Assembly: GCA_022539475.1 (NCBI GenBank)
Contig: VCMS01000031.1
Span: 124,001-188,000 of the forward strand
Length of the DNA stretch: 64,000 nt
Reading direction: 5' to 3'
From: Gracilaria domingensis
Lineage: Eukaryota; Rhodophyta; Florideophyceae; Gracilariales; Gracilariaceae
Below the pieces are notes generated by a model. It made no database searches. It had not been told where the DNA came from and was given only the letters and a program-made list of their open reading frames with translations. The first letter of the stretch is position 1; the number at the start of each line of letters is the position of its first letter. The translations under genes were made by a program, and so were the position numbers. Below are positions 21,301 to 30,744 of the stretch, in pieces.

Positions 21301-24300
21301 CCGCTCTGGTCGACAACATGTCCGAGCAGTTCAATCTTGGGATGGGCAAAGTCGCACTTAGAGATCTTCAGCTTCAACCCATGGGAGGCAATTGTCCTTA
21401 GTACCAACTTGATGTGCTCGACGTGATCCTCTAAGGTTTTTGAATAGATAACCACGTCGTCCAGATAGACCCTTACAAACGGATACTTGTTGAGGATAGA
21501 GTCCATCATTCTTTGGAATGTTGAGGGGGCGTTCATCAAGCCGAAGGGCATGACCTCAAACTGATAGGTTCCTTGACGGCAAACGAAGGTGGTCATCTCC
21601 TTACACCGAGGTGACATTCTGATTTGCCAGTATCCGGAGAAGAGGTCAAGCGTAGTGAAGAACGAACAGCCGCCCAAGTCATCAAAGATTTGTTCAATAT
21701 GAGGTAAGGGCCATCTGTCCGCTTTCATAACTTGGTTCAGAGCTCGGTAGTCCACACAGAACCTTGGCTTGCCATCCTTTTTGGTCGCAATGACGATCGG
21801 AAAGGACCATGCAGATGTACAAGGTTTGATTATCCCAGCGTCAAGCATTTTACCGAGTTCCTTCCTGACGACTTCGTCATGTCGCGGCGGAAGCCTACGA
21901 ACTCTTGAGTGTATCGGAGTCTGGGTCGTCAGTGAGAATTCATGCATGACTGGTACATCTGCGGGTCTAAGATCGTACAAAGACCAGGCGACCACCCCAA
22001 GGTCAAGTAAAACACGAAGTAGTTCCTGTTGCTCCCTGCTGGGCAAGTGTGAAAGCCTTTTGAGGATGACTTCTTCGTGACTCGTGTCAGGAGGGTAATC
22101 TCTTCGATCCAATGTACGACCCGTGCCATCAATTGCGACCGGATCTAACAGGGAGTATTTGATCTCAGGGGCGGGACACGCAACCGTCGGCTCACTATCA
22201 CGTGAGCTAGAGTGTCCTTCACCGGAGCCAGTTGTACGCGGCTCTGTTTGCGAGGGGTCGGGTTGATCTTCCAACTCCCTAACAGGTGGTGGGGGGACCT
22301 GCGTCGAGAACTCTTCTTGAGGGAGCTCTTCCTCGAAAGCAATCACGTAACGGCCGTCGTCATCCTCCTCCAGTAGCCCGGTACGACCGAAAGGCATGTT
22401 GTGCACGCCGAGGTGAGGGGGGTGCGCTGGAGTGGGTACAGGGTACCGAATCTGGACACGAACCAAAAGAAAGTCGCTGATAAGTTCCCCTTCTTCAGGT
22501 GGTAGCAAAGTGACCTCGTCCGTAATCGGGATGGTGAGGACAGGGTCGCGGTAGAGAGGGGTACCAGACAGCTCGACTTCTTCTGGTGAGGAACCATCTT
22601 CATCTTCTTCATGTTCATCTTCATTTCCATTATTCACCACTTCCTCTTCTACTTCTACTTCTGCTTCATGAACTCCTGCTTCTACTTCTACACAATCTTC
22701 ATCTTCTTCGTCGTCCCTTCCAGAGTTCCTCTCTTCAGCTCCTCTATCGTTGTCAGTTGACAAAAGGGGAGGGTCAGGTGGTTGAAGGCTAGTGTCTGTC
22801 ATGGAACTCTGAAAAGACGAGGGATTCGGGGTGTGATAGACCGATCGTCGTTGATCGTCATTCGGCTCAGCTAAACCGCTCAGCTGGTTATCGGCCTCAT
22901 CGTTAGTGTTGTCAAGACTTATAACCATCACATGGTCTTCATGGGCTTCGCTTTGCGATGGAACCGCGAGGGGTTCTTCATCAGCCGGTGCAGGTATAGG
23001 CCAGCCTACTCCGAAACGGACTATTGGTTCGGAACTGTTGTCCAGCTCTAGGACACCCATTTCTCCGTACGGAAGTTCAGAGGTGTGTGGATGAAGTTGT
23101 TCTCTATCCGGTGGCTGAGGGTAACGACGGTAGACTCGAAAGATAAGATAATCAGGCTGTCGTCTCACATCTTCGGCTCGTAGAAGAACAACGTCATCCC
23201 TGACTGGGACAACGAGATCGCGTTCGTGTCCTCCATCCGATGGAGAACCTTCGGAGTCGTTGTCGTCTGCGCTTTCCTCCGATTCTTCATCGTTCTCAAA
23301 TTCTCTACTTGCTTCCCCAGTGGCGTGAGGAGTAGTAATAGCAGGTTCTGGTTCAACATCATTCACACGCAATTGCCTAATGCCCTCCTCCAAATCCTGA
23401 GGATCAGCAGGGGAGGGGCTTTCCTGACCGAGACTCGTAGCACCAATATTCTCCAGTTCGTTCGCGGATTCCTCTTCGAGTGGTTGTAAGGAGTCTTGTT
23501 CTTCATTCATAGTATTCAAAGCATATACTGACGTGTCAACTTTGTCTTTCGAGAAAGTGATCGCGTATCCTTCGTAGTCGCTCTCCGAACTCTCAGAGAA
23601 GAACGACTCTGAAGCGGAAGTGAAATCCTCACTATCGGTGTGTTCATTCTCTTCGTCGAACACTACACTAGGGCGATGGTAATCGAGAGACAAAACAACA
23701 GATGCGCCGTCAAATTGCATAGAGACTTGCTGAGTACCGAGGTCCAAGCAGGCTTGGAGTGACTCAAGAGCAGGACAGCCAACGATCACATTGAAGGGAG
23801 GCTTCTCAACGACCAGGAAATCCAACGGGACGCGGAGAGAACCAAACTCGAGGGGAACATCGTGCAGGCTTCCGCGAACTAAGGATTTGGTTCCGTCGGC
23901 AACGACAATTCTCCTACTCGACGGTTTCATCTCCAACGATAACCGGTTGCATAACGCAATAGACATAAGATTAGGGATAGCACCAGAGTCCAGCAGCGCC
24001 TGGGAACTAGTGCCATAGACAGTAACATTCACCACTTTGAGAGTCTGAGGGAGTGAATGAGTATGAGCGTAACTGACACGCCTTGACGAAAAACCTCCGG
24101 AAAGAATGCGCCGAATGTCTTTCTTGGCCTCGTCCGCATCACCGCGGACTAGTTGACCGAAAGTGATGCCAGAAGGGGCTCTCGCCAACTCTTCGTAAAT
24201 GTTATATTTCCCAACGTGTTCTTGGATCTTCACTCTCCGGGACTTCCCTTTAGACTTCTTCGCAGTGCCCTTCCTGGTCCTTGTAGACTTCTTGGGAGGG

Positions 24301-25436
24301 TTTTTGGCTTGCTGAGAGGCAGTCCTGGTAGTATGGGAGTCGGGAAACATTACAGGAGAAATCCCTGAGAGAGGACCAGTTCGAGGTTGCTTGGGCAGAG
24401 GCTCCCCATCTGCGTCCCTTTTCGCGGTTGCAACGGGGTCTTCATCATCTGAAGGGTCAGCAATGACAACTGAGACTTGGTTCTCGTCTGTCTTCTGAGA
24501 AGCTCGTTTCTCTTTGAGCAACTTCTCCCTTTCTGATTCAGACTTCACATCTTCGAATGACACTTTTCGCACAGTATCATCATTATTCCTTCTCCAGCAC
24601 GTAGTTGCAGAGTGACCTAACTTGCCACAAACACTACATCGTGTGCCTCGATGCGGGTTAAGCTCACATCGTGCTGCGAAGTGACCAGGTTGGCTACAAT
24701 ACGAACAAACCTTCTCCGTATCCTGACGTCCAATGGTTGTCGCAGCGCTCTGAGTCTTCTTCACTAGGAGGTGCAACTGTGCCATCTGGTCAGCCAACTG
24801 ATCCACTTTCGACTCCAGCGGACTTGGACGAGCGGGCTCTTTAGCACGTTGAAGAATGTGCTTTGCCGGTGGGAAAGCGTTAAGGGTACCATACGACCCG
24901 AGAGCTTTCTTTCCGCCAACAAAGTCCTTAACGAGGGCCTTCAAGGATTCATAGTCATCTGCTCCACGGAATATGACAAACTGCGCAAGATCTGCAAACT
25001 CCATGACAGCGTTTCGTAGTAACCCGAACTTAGCTTTCGAGTTAAAACCAGCCTGATCGAAGAAAGAGTCCATCTTCTTCAAGGACCCTAGCAGATCGAC
25101 ATAATCTAAACGCGCCGAAACTGCCCGACGAATCCTTTCCGCCGGTTCCTCGATTGCACCGAAACGTTCGATCAAAGCAAACTTCACCTTCTGATATTCC
25201 TTTGCTTCAATCGAAAGAGAGCCATCAACAGCATAGTTGTCATAGTAGAAGTCAAACGCTTCCCCCTCAAGATAGCCGAGCAACTTCATAGCTCGAACAC
25301 TATCCTCTTCGTTGGGGGTAGCGACATTCTCAAAGTAAAACAGAAACTTCCTTACGTCGACGGCAGAACCATCGAAGGAAATCACACCAGACTCAGGAGA
25401 ACCAGACCCTCCTCGAGAGTACCATGTGGACGCCAT
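18387..25436 (-). CDS. Gag-pol polyprotein, Ty3/gypsy, with duplicated C-terminal extension
   Basis: A single 2349-aa ORF. In order: a gag capsid-like region (about 10-240); two CCHC knuckles (C244-C257 and C267-C280); aspartic protease with LLDSGA, D483; a long acidic Ser/Glu linker (about 620-1110) containing two diverged copies of an about 75-aa module (about 740-820 and 962-1040); reverse transcriptase with YLDD at 1324-1327; RNase H (D1473); integrase with zinc-binding CDGC at 1716-1719 and DD35E residues D1746, D1806 and E1842; a GPY/F-like segment; then about 310 extra residues holding a second tandem duplication (about 2043-2166 and 2200-2325). The first ATG is within the LTR; no other ATG precedes the capsid domain. 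No chromodomain is seen. Gag and pol share one frame, so no frameshift is needed. Confidence 0.96.
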   Translation of the reverse strand: MASTWYSRGGSGSPESGVISFDGSAVDVRKFLFYFENVATPNEEDSVRAMKLLGYLEGEAFDFYYDNYAVDGSLSIEAKEYQKVKFALIERFGAIEEPAERIRRAVSARLDYVDLLGSLKKMDSFFDQAGFNSKAKFGLLRNAVMEFADLAQFVIFRGADDYESLKALVKDFVGGKKALGSYGTLNAFPPAKHILQRAKEPARPSPLESKVDQLADQMAQLHLLVKKTQSAATTIGRQDTEKVCSYCSQPGHFAARCELNPHRGTRCSVCGKLGHSATTCWRRNNDDTVRKVSFEDVKSESEREKLLKEKRASQKTDENQVSVVIADPSDDEDPVATAKRDADGEPLPKQPRTGPLSGISPVMFPDSHTTRTASQQAKNPPKKSTRTRKGTAKKSKGKSRRVKIQEHVGKYNIYEELARAPSGITFGQLVRGDADEAKKDIRRILSGGFSSRRVSYAHTHSLPQTLKVVNVTVYGTSSQALLDSGAIPNLMSIALCNRLSLEMKPSSRRIVVADGTKSLVRGSLHDVPLEFGSLRVPLDFLVVEKPPFNVIVGCPALESLQACLDLGTQQVSMQFDGASVVLSLDYHRPSVVFDEENEHTDSEDFTSASESFFSESSESDYEGYAITFSKDKVDTSVYALNTMNEEQDSLQPLEEESANELENIGATSLGQESPSPADPQDLEEGIRQLRVNDVEPEPAITTPHATGEASREFENDEESEESADDNDSEGSPSDGGHERDLVVPVRDDVVLLRAEDVRRQPDYLIFRVYRRYPQPPDREQLHPHTSELPYGEMGVLELDNSSEPIVRFGVGWPIPAPADEEPLAVPSQSEAHEDHVMVISLDNTNDEADNQLSGLAEPNDDQRRSVYHTPNPSSFQSSMTDTSLQPPDPPLLSTDNDRGAEERNSGRDDEEDEDCVEVEAGVHEAEVEVEEEVVNNGNEDEHEEDEDGSSPEEVELSGTPLYRDPVLTIPITDEVTLLPPEEGELISDFLLVRVQIRYPVPTPAHPPHLGVHNMPFGRTGLLEEDDDGRYVIAFEEELPQEEFSTQVPPPPVRELEDQPDPSQTEPRTTGSGEGHSSSRDSEPTVACPAPEIKYSLLDPVAIDGTGRTLDRRDYPPDTSHEEVILKRLSHLPSREQQELLRVLLDLGVVAWSLYDLRPADVPVMHEFSLTTQTPIHSRVRRLPPRHDEVVRKELGKMLDAGIIKPCTSAWSFPIVIATKKDGKPRFCVDYRALNQVMKADRWPLPHIEQIFDDLGGCSFFTTLDLFSGYWQIRMSPRCKEMTTFVCRQGTYQFEVMPFGLMNAPSTFQRMMDSILNKYPFVRVYLDDVVIYSKTLEDHVEHIKLVLRTIASHGLKLKISKCDFAHPKIELLGHVVDQSGVAVDAKKIEAIKAAPIPKTTTELRSFLGLAGYYRRFIKHFAKTSAVLHAATSGNRKLVFNNEMVAAFKNLKEKLTSPPVLAFPDFDIPFRVETDAFSFALGAVLAQKKSDGMFHPIQYASRTMTAAERNYAVCEQEALAVIFAFKKFRLYLLGAKPFQLITDHQALKYAFQKKDVHGRLARWLDFLAEYEFEVVYRSGDKNCAADYLSRCSTVRGHHAPEVATTVSSPTCEAFSGVEPYYANIGRYLSALPVDEPNSSLRGAIKRNSKKFMVWNGQLYRRMGSGLRLLPNVNERRKLLKTFHDDVGHWDVRATRRHVIDRFWWPNIHSDVTTYVKSCDGCQFMGSFLAYRAGQRAPLTDIFHTFSIDFAGPLRVTRNGNRFLLIGVEHLTGWPIAVATRTSTAVDVVNFIRRKIVAPFGYPRTIVSDNATSFLASSVQAYLMRHDITLKPVLAYAPMSNGRAERMVGTIKRAIAKTIHDQNSDWDEVLPEVLYGYRTRQMAEGYSPFQLMYGVRPRMHPSDPASLIATPSLDHREVELQASTLGRATRVLQQPRRQDDERRGHRFAVGDQVLVMRGEALNPSVKWPSFKSRFYGPCHVVRANHPRYILVSPHRRMSRRGIHARRLRPYRPRPRHMIPRTVRYERNNQPEAACPVVVQEGTNPTRPPADYLRIIVAGWRLSEWLSPVSTSTNDLQKVAWNLLHVYLGTFKRHGPYITEGLLTKLVSLTGRVNPFIIPLVGQQFVFYYYHFAVARYGHLTPQRTYGVEVSSFLQRIEAGEAFEIDLAYDQDRGDVPPPLQIEETTPVTPALLAMPIIVDYEVYNQDVNYLEMEIGGRTLENWLSPLECEDWEKHCIVWNGFHLCLSIHLVYGQYFTQYAHVMLGRLARRLHLQMNRLGADRTIFFLYHYVIGKYGHLPAAATHEEQVEDYIRRIENHEEFLVDFEPDSEYPEPPHPFRYTTEEISRDGPLEH
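25407..25424 (-). other. Primer binding site of the Ty3/gypsy element
   Basis: Directly after the LTR end (minus strand) comes TGGTACTCTCGAGGAGGG, which starts with the TGG expected to pair with a tRNA CCA tail. I cannot name the tRNA. This segment is also translated as WYSRGG within the gag-pol frame. Confidence 0.72.
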
Positions 25437-26847
25437 TTTTGGGGGAAACAGCGCGGGTGGTGACAAACCCAAGGAGAGCGACACAATAAATGCTCGAGAG
25501 TACCAGCCCAAAGGGCGACAAATTCACGTAGCTCAGATGCCTGCAGGAGCAGACAAGATAACCCCAAGATAGATGGAAACTCCCCGCAAACTGAAAGCAG
25601 GGGTAAGAATCAACCGAGGATATGGCTCAGCGTCCGATACCGAGAGCCAACACAACAACAGAAAGCAGGGCCAACAGACCAAGACACACAAGAGCTGTCG
25701 GCGGGACAATAGTGTGGTAGGACTAAAGCGATAGAGTCTGTCGTCGATGCCACCACGAACCTAACAACCAGGCGAGGTAGCGACAGAAATAAAACCAGCG
25801 CAATGCGTAACACTGCCAACGTCCGTCTGGGAGAACGGAGACGTAGTGATGGGTGATGGTCGCAGTGTGCGAACGAGCCCAATGGAGGGCAGCACAAGGC
25901 GACTGGCTAGGGAACGGCGGGAGACCGGGCCGCCGGGAATAAGGAAATGTAGGGGGAAAGGCTGGTGGCAGGGAGGCGCAGACTGCGCTAAGGGAAGATG
26001 GGATTGCCAAAGGAAGGAAGGTTGGCGACGACGGAAGGGGAGGAAGAAAGGCGAGAGAGGCCAGGATGGGGGAAGTCGTCCGGAGGGGAAGTGGTCTGCC
26101 CGAACCGAGTTGCTTTTTGAGCGCTCGGGTTCGGGGGTTTATATCTACAATCGCAATGCTTTGTGTATCTTAAGTTGCATGCTGAACATCGGCTTCCACC
26201 AAATACCCTAGTCTGCTCACCATATCCATAGTAGGTAGTGATGTCGACATACGGTTCTTCGTTATGTAGATCGGTGGTTGGCGGTTGGTGATCTGGTGCT
26301 TCAGTCATGTAGGGGGGTGTCTTGGGCATTGTCACATTGGGGTGTCAATTTGTTCGTACGTGTGGCGTCGCGCCGGCGCGGCGCGGCACGCGCCTCGATT
26401 CTTCTGCGGCCTCGCGCGCGCGCGGTGGCGCTTCTTCTTGCGCAGCGTCGCGGCGGCGGCGGCGCTTCTTCTCGCGGCGGCGCGGCGGCGGCGGCGCTTC
26501 TCGGTGCGGCGGCGCGGCGGCGGCGACGGTTCTTAATGCGGCGGCGCGGCGACGCTTCTTAATGCGGCGGCGCGGCGGCGGCGGCGCTTCTTCTTGCGCA
26601 GCGGCGCGGCGCCGGCGCTTCCTCTTGCGGCGGCGCGGCGGCGGCGGCGCTTCTCGGTGTGGCGGCGCGCTTCCTCTTGCGGCGGCGCTTTATGGTGCGG
26701 CGGCGGGCTTCCTAATGCGGCGGCGCGGCGGCGGGCGCAGTTCAGGGGTGGAGGGTGATTTTATCTCCGGAGCAATCTCCGGAGATAAGAAAATCTTTCG
26801 GCCGTGTCCAAGGGAGTGCGGGACACTCCCTTGGAACCGCCTCCACA
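25425..26847 (-). repeat. 5' LTR of the Ty3/gypsy element
   Basis: 1423 bp, with the same hairpins (26761-26788 and 26807-26835), GC-rich array and TATAAA (26138-26143, minus strand). The gag-pol ATG lies at 25436-25434, inside the last 12 nt of this LTR. Confidence 0.95.
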
Positions 26848-27453
26848 TTAAGTAACTCGTTCGATTTCTTGCCCAGCAACATTTTGTCAAGGTGTGCGCC
26901 CACTGCCAAAGATTTCTAGAGGATGGATGGAGAGATACATGACGAGCAAAAAGGGAAAATCATCCGCAAATTTGGACGAATGAGAACGTTATGGAGACAA
27001 CATTTTGCTTTCGATGCCCTGTGCGTGTAGTTTTCGCGTAGCCCGATTACTGATTAAAAATTCGCAGCAAGATCTGGAAGCTTTGATTATTTCAACGTTT
27101 AGAACGACCCCCGACTGCAAGGAATGTCGTGAACGAGAGGGAGACTTCTCGTCTCCTTCTGCTGCAAGCAGCTAAGATGATAGCCATGAATGCCACCCGG
27201 ACGTATACATAAGCTCAATACACGCACCAACTCGTCCAGCAATCATCCTATCCGAATAACAAGGCCCACATCTTCACTCACATACCTTTGCCGCATTCTA
27301 ATCATACTTCTCGGCCAAAACCGAATACATAAGCAGGAAATATTAGCCTGGAGAGTTAAGGGTCTAGAACACAAACGGCATACGAGCTCTCGTGTAGAAA
27401 AGAACTACTTTGGCTTTCCTGGAAAAGTGAAGAAATCTACATTCGTAGTAGCG
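26848..27453. other. Upstream region of membrane gene copy B
   Basis: Matches parts of 10950-11280 upstream of copy A (for example ACGAATGAGAACGTTATGG against ACGATGAGAATATCGTGATG). The membrane ORF is open from an ATG at 27190, but these 88 codons are not clearly conserved. Before the gypsy insertion this was continuous with 16908. Confidence 0.5.
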
Positions 27454-28533
27454 ATGGTGATTGTTCCGCTCAAATCGCAGTTCGTCAGCTTCATAATAAC
27501 TATGGTCTCCTTAGTATCGGAAGCATTCGTGTGTGGCTCGCTCACCAGGTTTAACCGATACTTTGAGACTCGGCGTCTGTACGACGATCATCAGATCCGC
27601 ATTCGCTGGCATGTAAGGCGCACAAAACTAATCACCGTAATGTCTGCCTTGTTTTTTATTACGCTTGAGCTTTTTGTCTCGTTCTTCACCGATCCCGCTA
27701 GAGTTACCGAAAGGCAGAGATTATCTTGCGTTTCTGTGGACAATATGAGAAATTTGAGAGGCCCTGCTTTCGAATTCACGACTGTCAATAATTTGATTAG
27801 GCAGTGTTCGTTTTTCGAGAAGGAGATATTTCATCAAAGAGGAGGTAACGTGACAGAAACAGAAAACGGCGTTCTTGTACAATGTGCTGAAGAAGACATA
27901 TTCTCGTTCAATATCTCAGAAAAGGTCTCTCCAAGGACATTCCCGTCAATCAAGCCCATAATAGGCTGCTCAGATTGCTCGGAGATTGAAGAGGGAAGGC
28001 GTTGTAAGAAGTGGTGCGCTTTTGTGGTTCGACAGAATAATTCTGTGTTCCACTCTTTTGCAGTTGAACCAGAAGAAGCATTGGCATGGGACTCGAGCGG
28101 AGACGCACAGCAATTGCTTTCGTATATTGGAACAACAGTTCATTTTAACGCAACGGACCAGCTTGGCGAAATAGCACAAAGAATGGCATATGCATATACA
28201 GACACTATCTCAGATACTATTTCGCAGAGACGGCGCATTTTCATGGGTTCGATAGATAGAACCTGTGAGTTTCTGATTGAAAGAGGAGAAGGAACGAATG
28301 TTCCGATGGCTCTCATTGTCTCTGTGTCAAGTGTTTGGTTCTTTTCCTTGGTTCTGAAGTTGTTTTCCTTCTCTGCCAGAAGGCAAAACACGTTTGACGT
28401 GAGCAGTCCGTTCGACTGGGCTTTTCGAACATTTCAAAAGAGTGATGTTATAGTAGAAAGCAATCCTGTTATCCGATGGGATAATAAGATGAATAAGGAA
28501 AGACCATTCTTTGTATCAGAAGCGGTTCGTTAA
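27454..28533 (+). CDS. Multi-pass membrane protein with large Cys-containing loop, copy B
   Basis: A 359-aa paralogue of 11781-12869, alignable from MVIVPLKSQF to the end. The same three hydrophobic segments, the basic QIRIRWHVRRT loop and the conserved Cys (LSCVS, QCSF, VQCAEEDIFSF, GCSDCS, CKKWCAF, RTCEF) are kept, as are EIFHQRGGNVTE, EPEEALAWD and NPVIRWD. Several NxS/T sites lie in the central domain, consistent with a lumenal or external position. The frame is intact, so both copies are probably under selection. The start is chosen at the conserved Met. Function unknown. Confidence 0.77.
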   Translation: MVIVPLKSQFVSFIITMVSLVSEAFVCGSLTRFNRYFETRRLYDDHQIRIRWHVRRTKLITVMSALFFITLELFVSFFTDPARVTERQRLSCVSVDNMRNLRGPAFEFTTVNNLIRQCSFFEKEIFHQRGGNVTETENGVLVQCAEEDIFSFNISEKVSPRTFPSIKPIIGCSDCSEIEEGRRCKKWCAFVVRQNNSVFHSFAVEPEEALAWDSSGDAQQLLSYIGTTVHFNATDQLGEIAQRMAYAYTDTISDTISQRRRIFMGSIDRTCEFLIERGEGTNVPMALIVSVSSVWFFSLVLKLFSFSARRQNTFDVSSPFDWAFRTFQKSDVIVESNPVIRWDNKMNKERPFFVSEAVR

Positions 28534-28779
28534 AAAAGGTGATGATTATTTATGTTTTTTAACTCAAACAAATAGGAAAAAAGGTTGTTTAAAAATTGTC
28601 TTTAAGAAAAGAAAATCTTTAGTTTCGGCCCCATACCTTCGCAGAAGCAAATATGGCACAACAGACCTACCTGCCTGCTTTGATACGAGGGGGCATGCCA
28701 GACGTGATGGAGTCCTCGACAGCCATGATCGTCTCTACCCTCGCATCTGCTCCCGCTGCTCGTCAGTAACCACAGATCC

Positions 28780-29445
28780 CCGTCGTCCTCACCCAAATTT
28801 CGGGGAAGATTGTTTTGTCGGGCCAATGCAGCGTCACTTCGGCACTCCTGCATTGGCGCGTGAGTCGGCGCCATTCGACGTTGAGCAAATTTTCTGCGAC
28901 CGTCGTCTTTGTTAAAGCGTAAAAGCTGTCGCGTCTTTGGTGCGCATTCCGCCTGGAAAAGACTGTCCCATGGTGCGACTTCGCGGTTACAAGATGCAAA
29001 GCGTGTGAAGCCGATGGGCGACGTCCTTGGGCACGACGACGCCACGTGCGGCGTCCACGAAGGACAGCACCGTCAGAGATGGCAAGTGGTGAAGAAGTTC
29101 CAAAGCGGCCTGCAGCTGCAAGGGATCCATGGCGTGCAGCCAAACTACAGGCAGCTTCTCACCACCGATGCGTAGCGCCATTAGGGCGCCCTCTCTCACG
29201 TCGTCGGGCATACTGATGGCTTGCAACAGTTCGTGCGGCACGTTGTCGTCCATGATCACACCAGAAGCTGGCAGTTCGACATCATGTTCACTGCCAGCGC
29301 GTGCAACCTTCGTTCTACATGTCAAGGACACATTCTACGCGTATCGTAAGTTGTTCGAGTTCTGGACGCCGTCGACGACGCTCATAAGCTTTCCTAGCAC
29401 ACGCAGAAGTACGTCATCGGATAGATCTAGCAGCTGAACTCTGCG
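28780..29445 (-). pseudogene. F-box gene, broken copy B
   Basis: Clear paralogue of the 35610-37193 gene, with RVQLLDLSDDVLLRVLGKLM for the F-box start, an in-frame TAG a few codons before NVSLTCRT, then SMPDDVREGALMALR, LQAALELLHHLPSLTVLSFV and VPKDVAHRLHTLCIL. Beyond that the match jumps frames (SLFQAECAPK; then RRLTRQCRSAEVTL), so at least two frameshifts add to the stop. Its upstream 400 bp also resembles that of the intact gene. It lies tail-to-tail with membrane gene copy B. Confidence 0.82.
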
Positions 29446-30744
29446 GCACCAATAGATGTCGTTTCATCTGCCCCAAAATAAGCCGTGGTGCTTTCCAAGG
29501 ATTTCCGGTATCTACGCGTAGATGCTGTTGCGTACAATCGTGAGCGAGTAAACGAGCGAGTTGGAGGAAAGTTAAAGAATAGCATCGGAACCTAGCCTCG
29601 GCGCGGTTGTGGTACAGGGTAGCGAGGGGAATTGTCGCGAATTTGGCGCTGATCTATCGCCAAAATCAGATAACACTACTTGCCATGACGACACGACTGC
29701 TTCTCAGGCCCAGGCAGGAGCCTCTTGACAGGAGCGAGTGTCTTGGAATGATCTCTTTACCAAGTTAGATCGGCACTCGTTTATATTGACATCTGTAACT
29801 ACACTCCGCTACGACGTCATTGGTTGGCTGTCGCCCTCACAGCACAGCCGCACCAGTGACGCCGGAACGTACCGCGCATCGCTGAGATGGGCTCGAGCGT
29901 GGGTACGTGACTCTGATTTCGATCGCATTCATCACTTCTTACGCGACGGACGCACGTTCGTTAATCATTTCTATCGCAGAAGGGCATGACGGCCAAAGAA
30001 TATTACTCCCGTTTCTTTCAGATACGAACGTCTATAACTCATGGGCAGTCAAGTTCCCGCTCTCTACGCAGAAATCATGGATGAAGGCAACCTGCCGCAA
30101 ATATGAAAGAATTCCTTCCACCTCTGGCCTCAAGAATTCCTGTACGACGGCCTTCGAGTAGAACCCCGTCCCCGGCTTCTGACAGCCAAAGTCCCGGATA
30201 TTTTGCACTCCTGCAAAAGTTTCTCTCCAACTTTCTATGAACTGCGTTCGAGTTCTACCGAGTGGCCATGACACGACACCCTGTTTCTGTTGTTCAGCCT
30301 GACAATCTTCTAAGCTCAAATTCCGGAATACCTTGGTTTCTGGAAAACTGTAAGAGACGGTGAAAACTTTTTAAGTGTTATCACAAAATGTCTGCGACAA
30401 GACCTGAAGTCAGTTGCTCTATTACCATTCACAAAGGCCTGCCTTGGAGTGAAGATGATCTCAGTTTCTTTGATGTCCAGAATATGTCAGAATAGGATGA
30501 GACTTGCTCACCAGAAGCGGAAAATACGTTGGAACGTGGTCTTCATAGTGTTGATTTATTTGAATTTATTGGAAATATGCGTGTTCAGCATGGAATCAGT
30601 TATGTATCATTGCTATATCTCTACCAGGACGTCCGGCTAGAAGTAATACGATACGATTACGTCCTTGATCTCGTAGACTAGTATAATATCAAACTCCTGA
30701 CACTGCTCTGCAGGAGTTTTGCTGCTTATAATTTGTGTTGACAG
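29446..30744. other. F-box upstream repeat and mixed intergenic DNA
   Basis: 29640-29900 resembles 37310-37540 upstream of the intact F-box gene (shared GTCGCCCTCACAGC). 30128-30195 repeats 12990-13056. A small TM-encoding fragment lies at 30449-30640. Otherwise no gene is seen. Confidence 0.45.
30449..30640 (+). pseudogene. Possible fragment of a third membrane-protein paralogue
   Basis: A 63-codon ORF with KRKIRWNVVFIVLIYLNLLE, which loosely matches the IRIRWHV-loop and second TM of the 11781 and 27454 proteins. Nothing else of the gene follows. It may be a coincidental hydrophobic ORF. Confidence 0.28.

Larger units (their letters stand above)
16909..26847 (-). mobile_element. Full-length Ty3/gypsy LTR retrotransposon (9939 bp)
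   Basis: The element runs TG...CA and is flanked by a perfect 5-bp duplication TTAAG (16904-16908 and 26848-26852). Two 1423-bp LTRs have a constant offset of 8516 bp at both ends, so no net indel, and the sequences I compared are identical, which points to recent insertion. PBS, PPT and one uninterrupted gag-pol ORF are present, so it may be active. The element is read on the minus strand. It lies between the divergent secreted and membrane genes of locus copy B. Confidence 0.96.
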
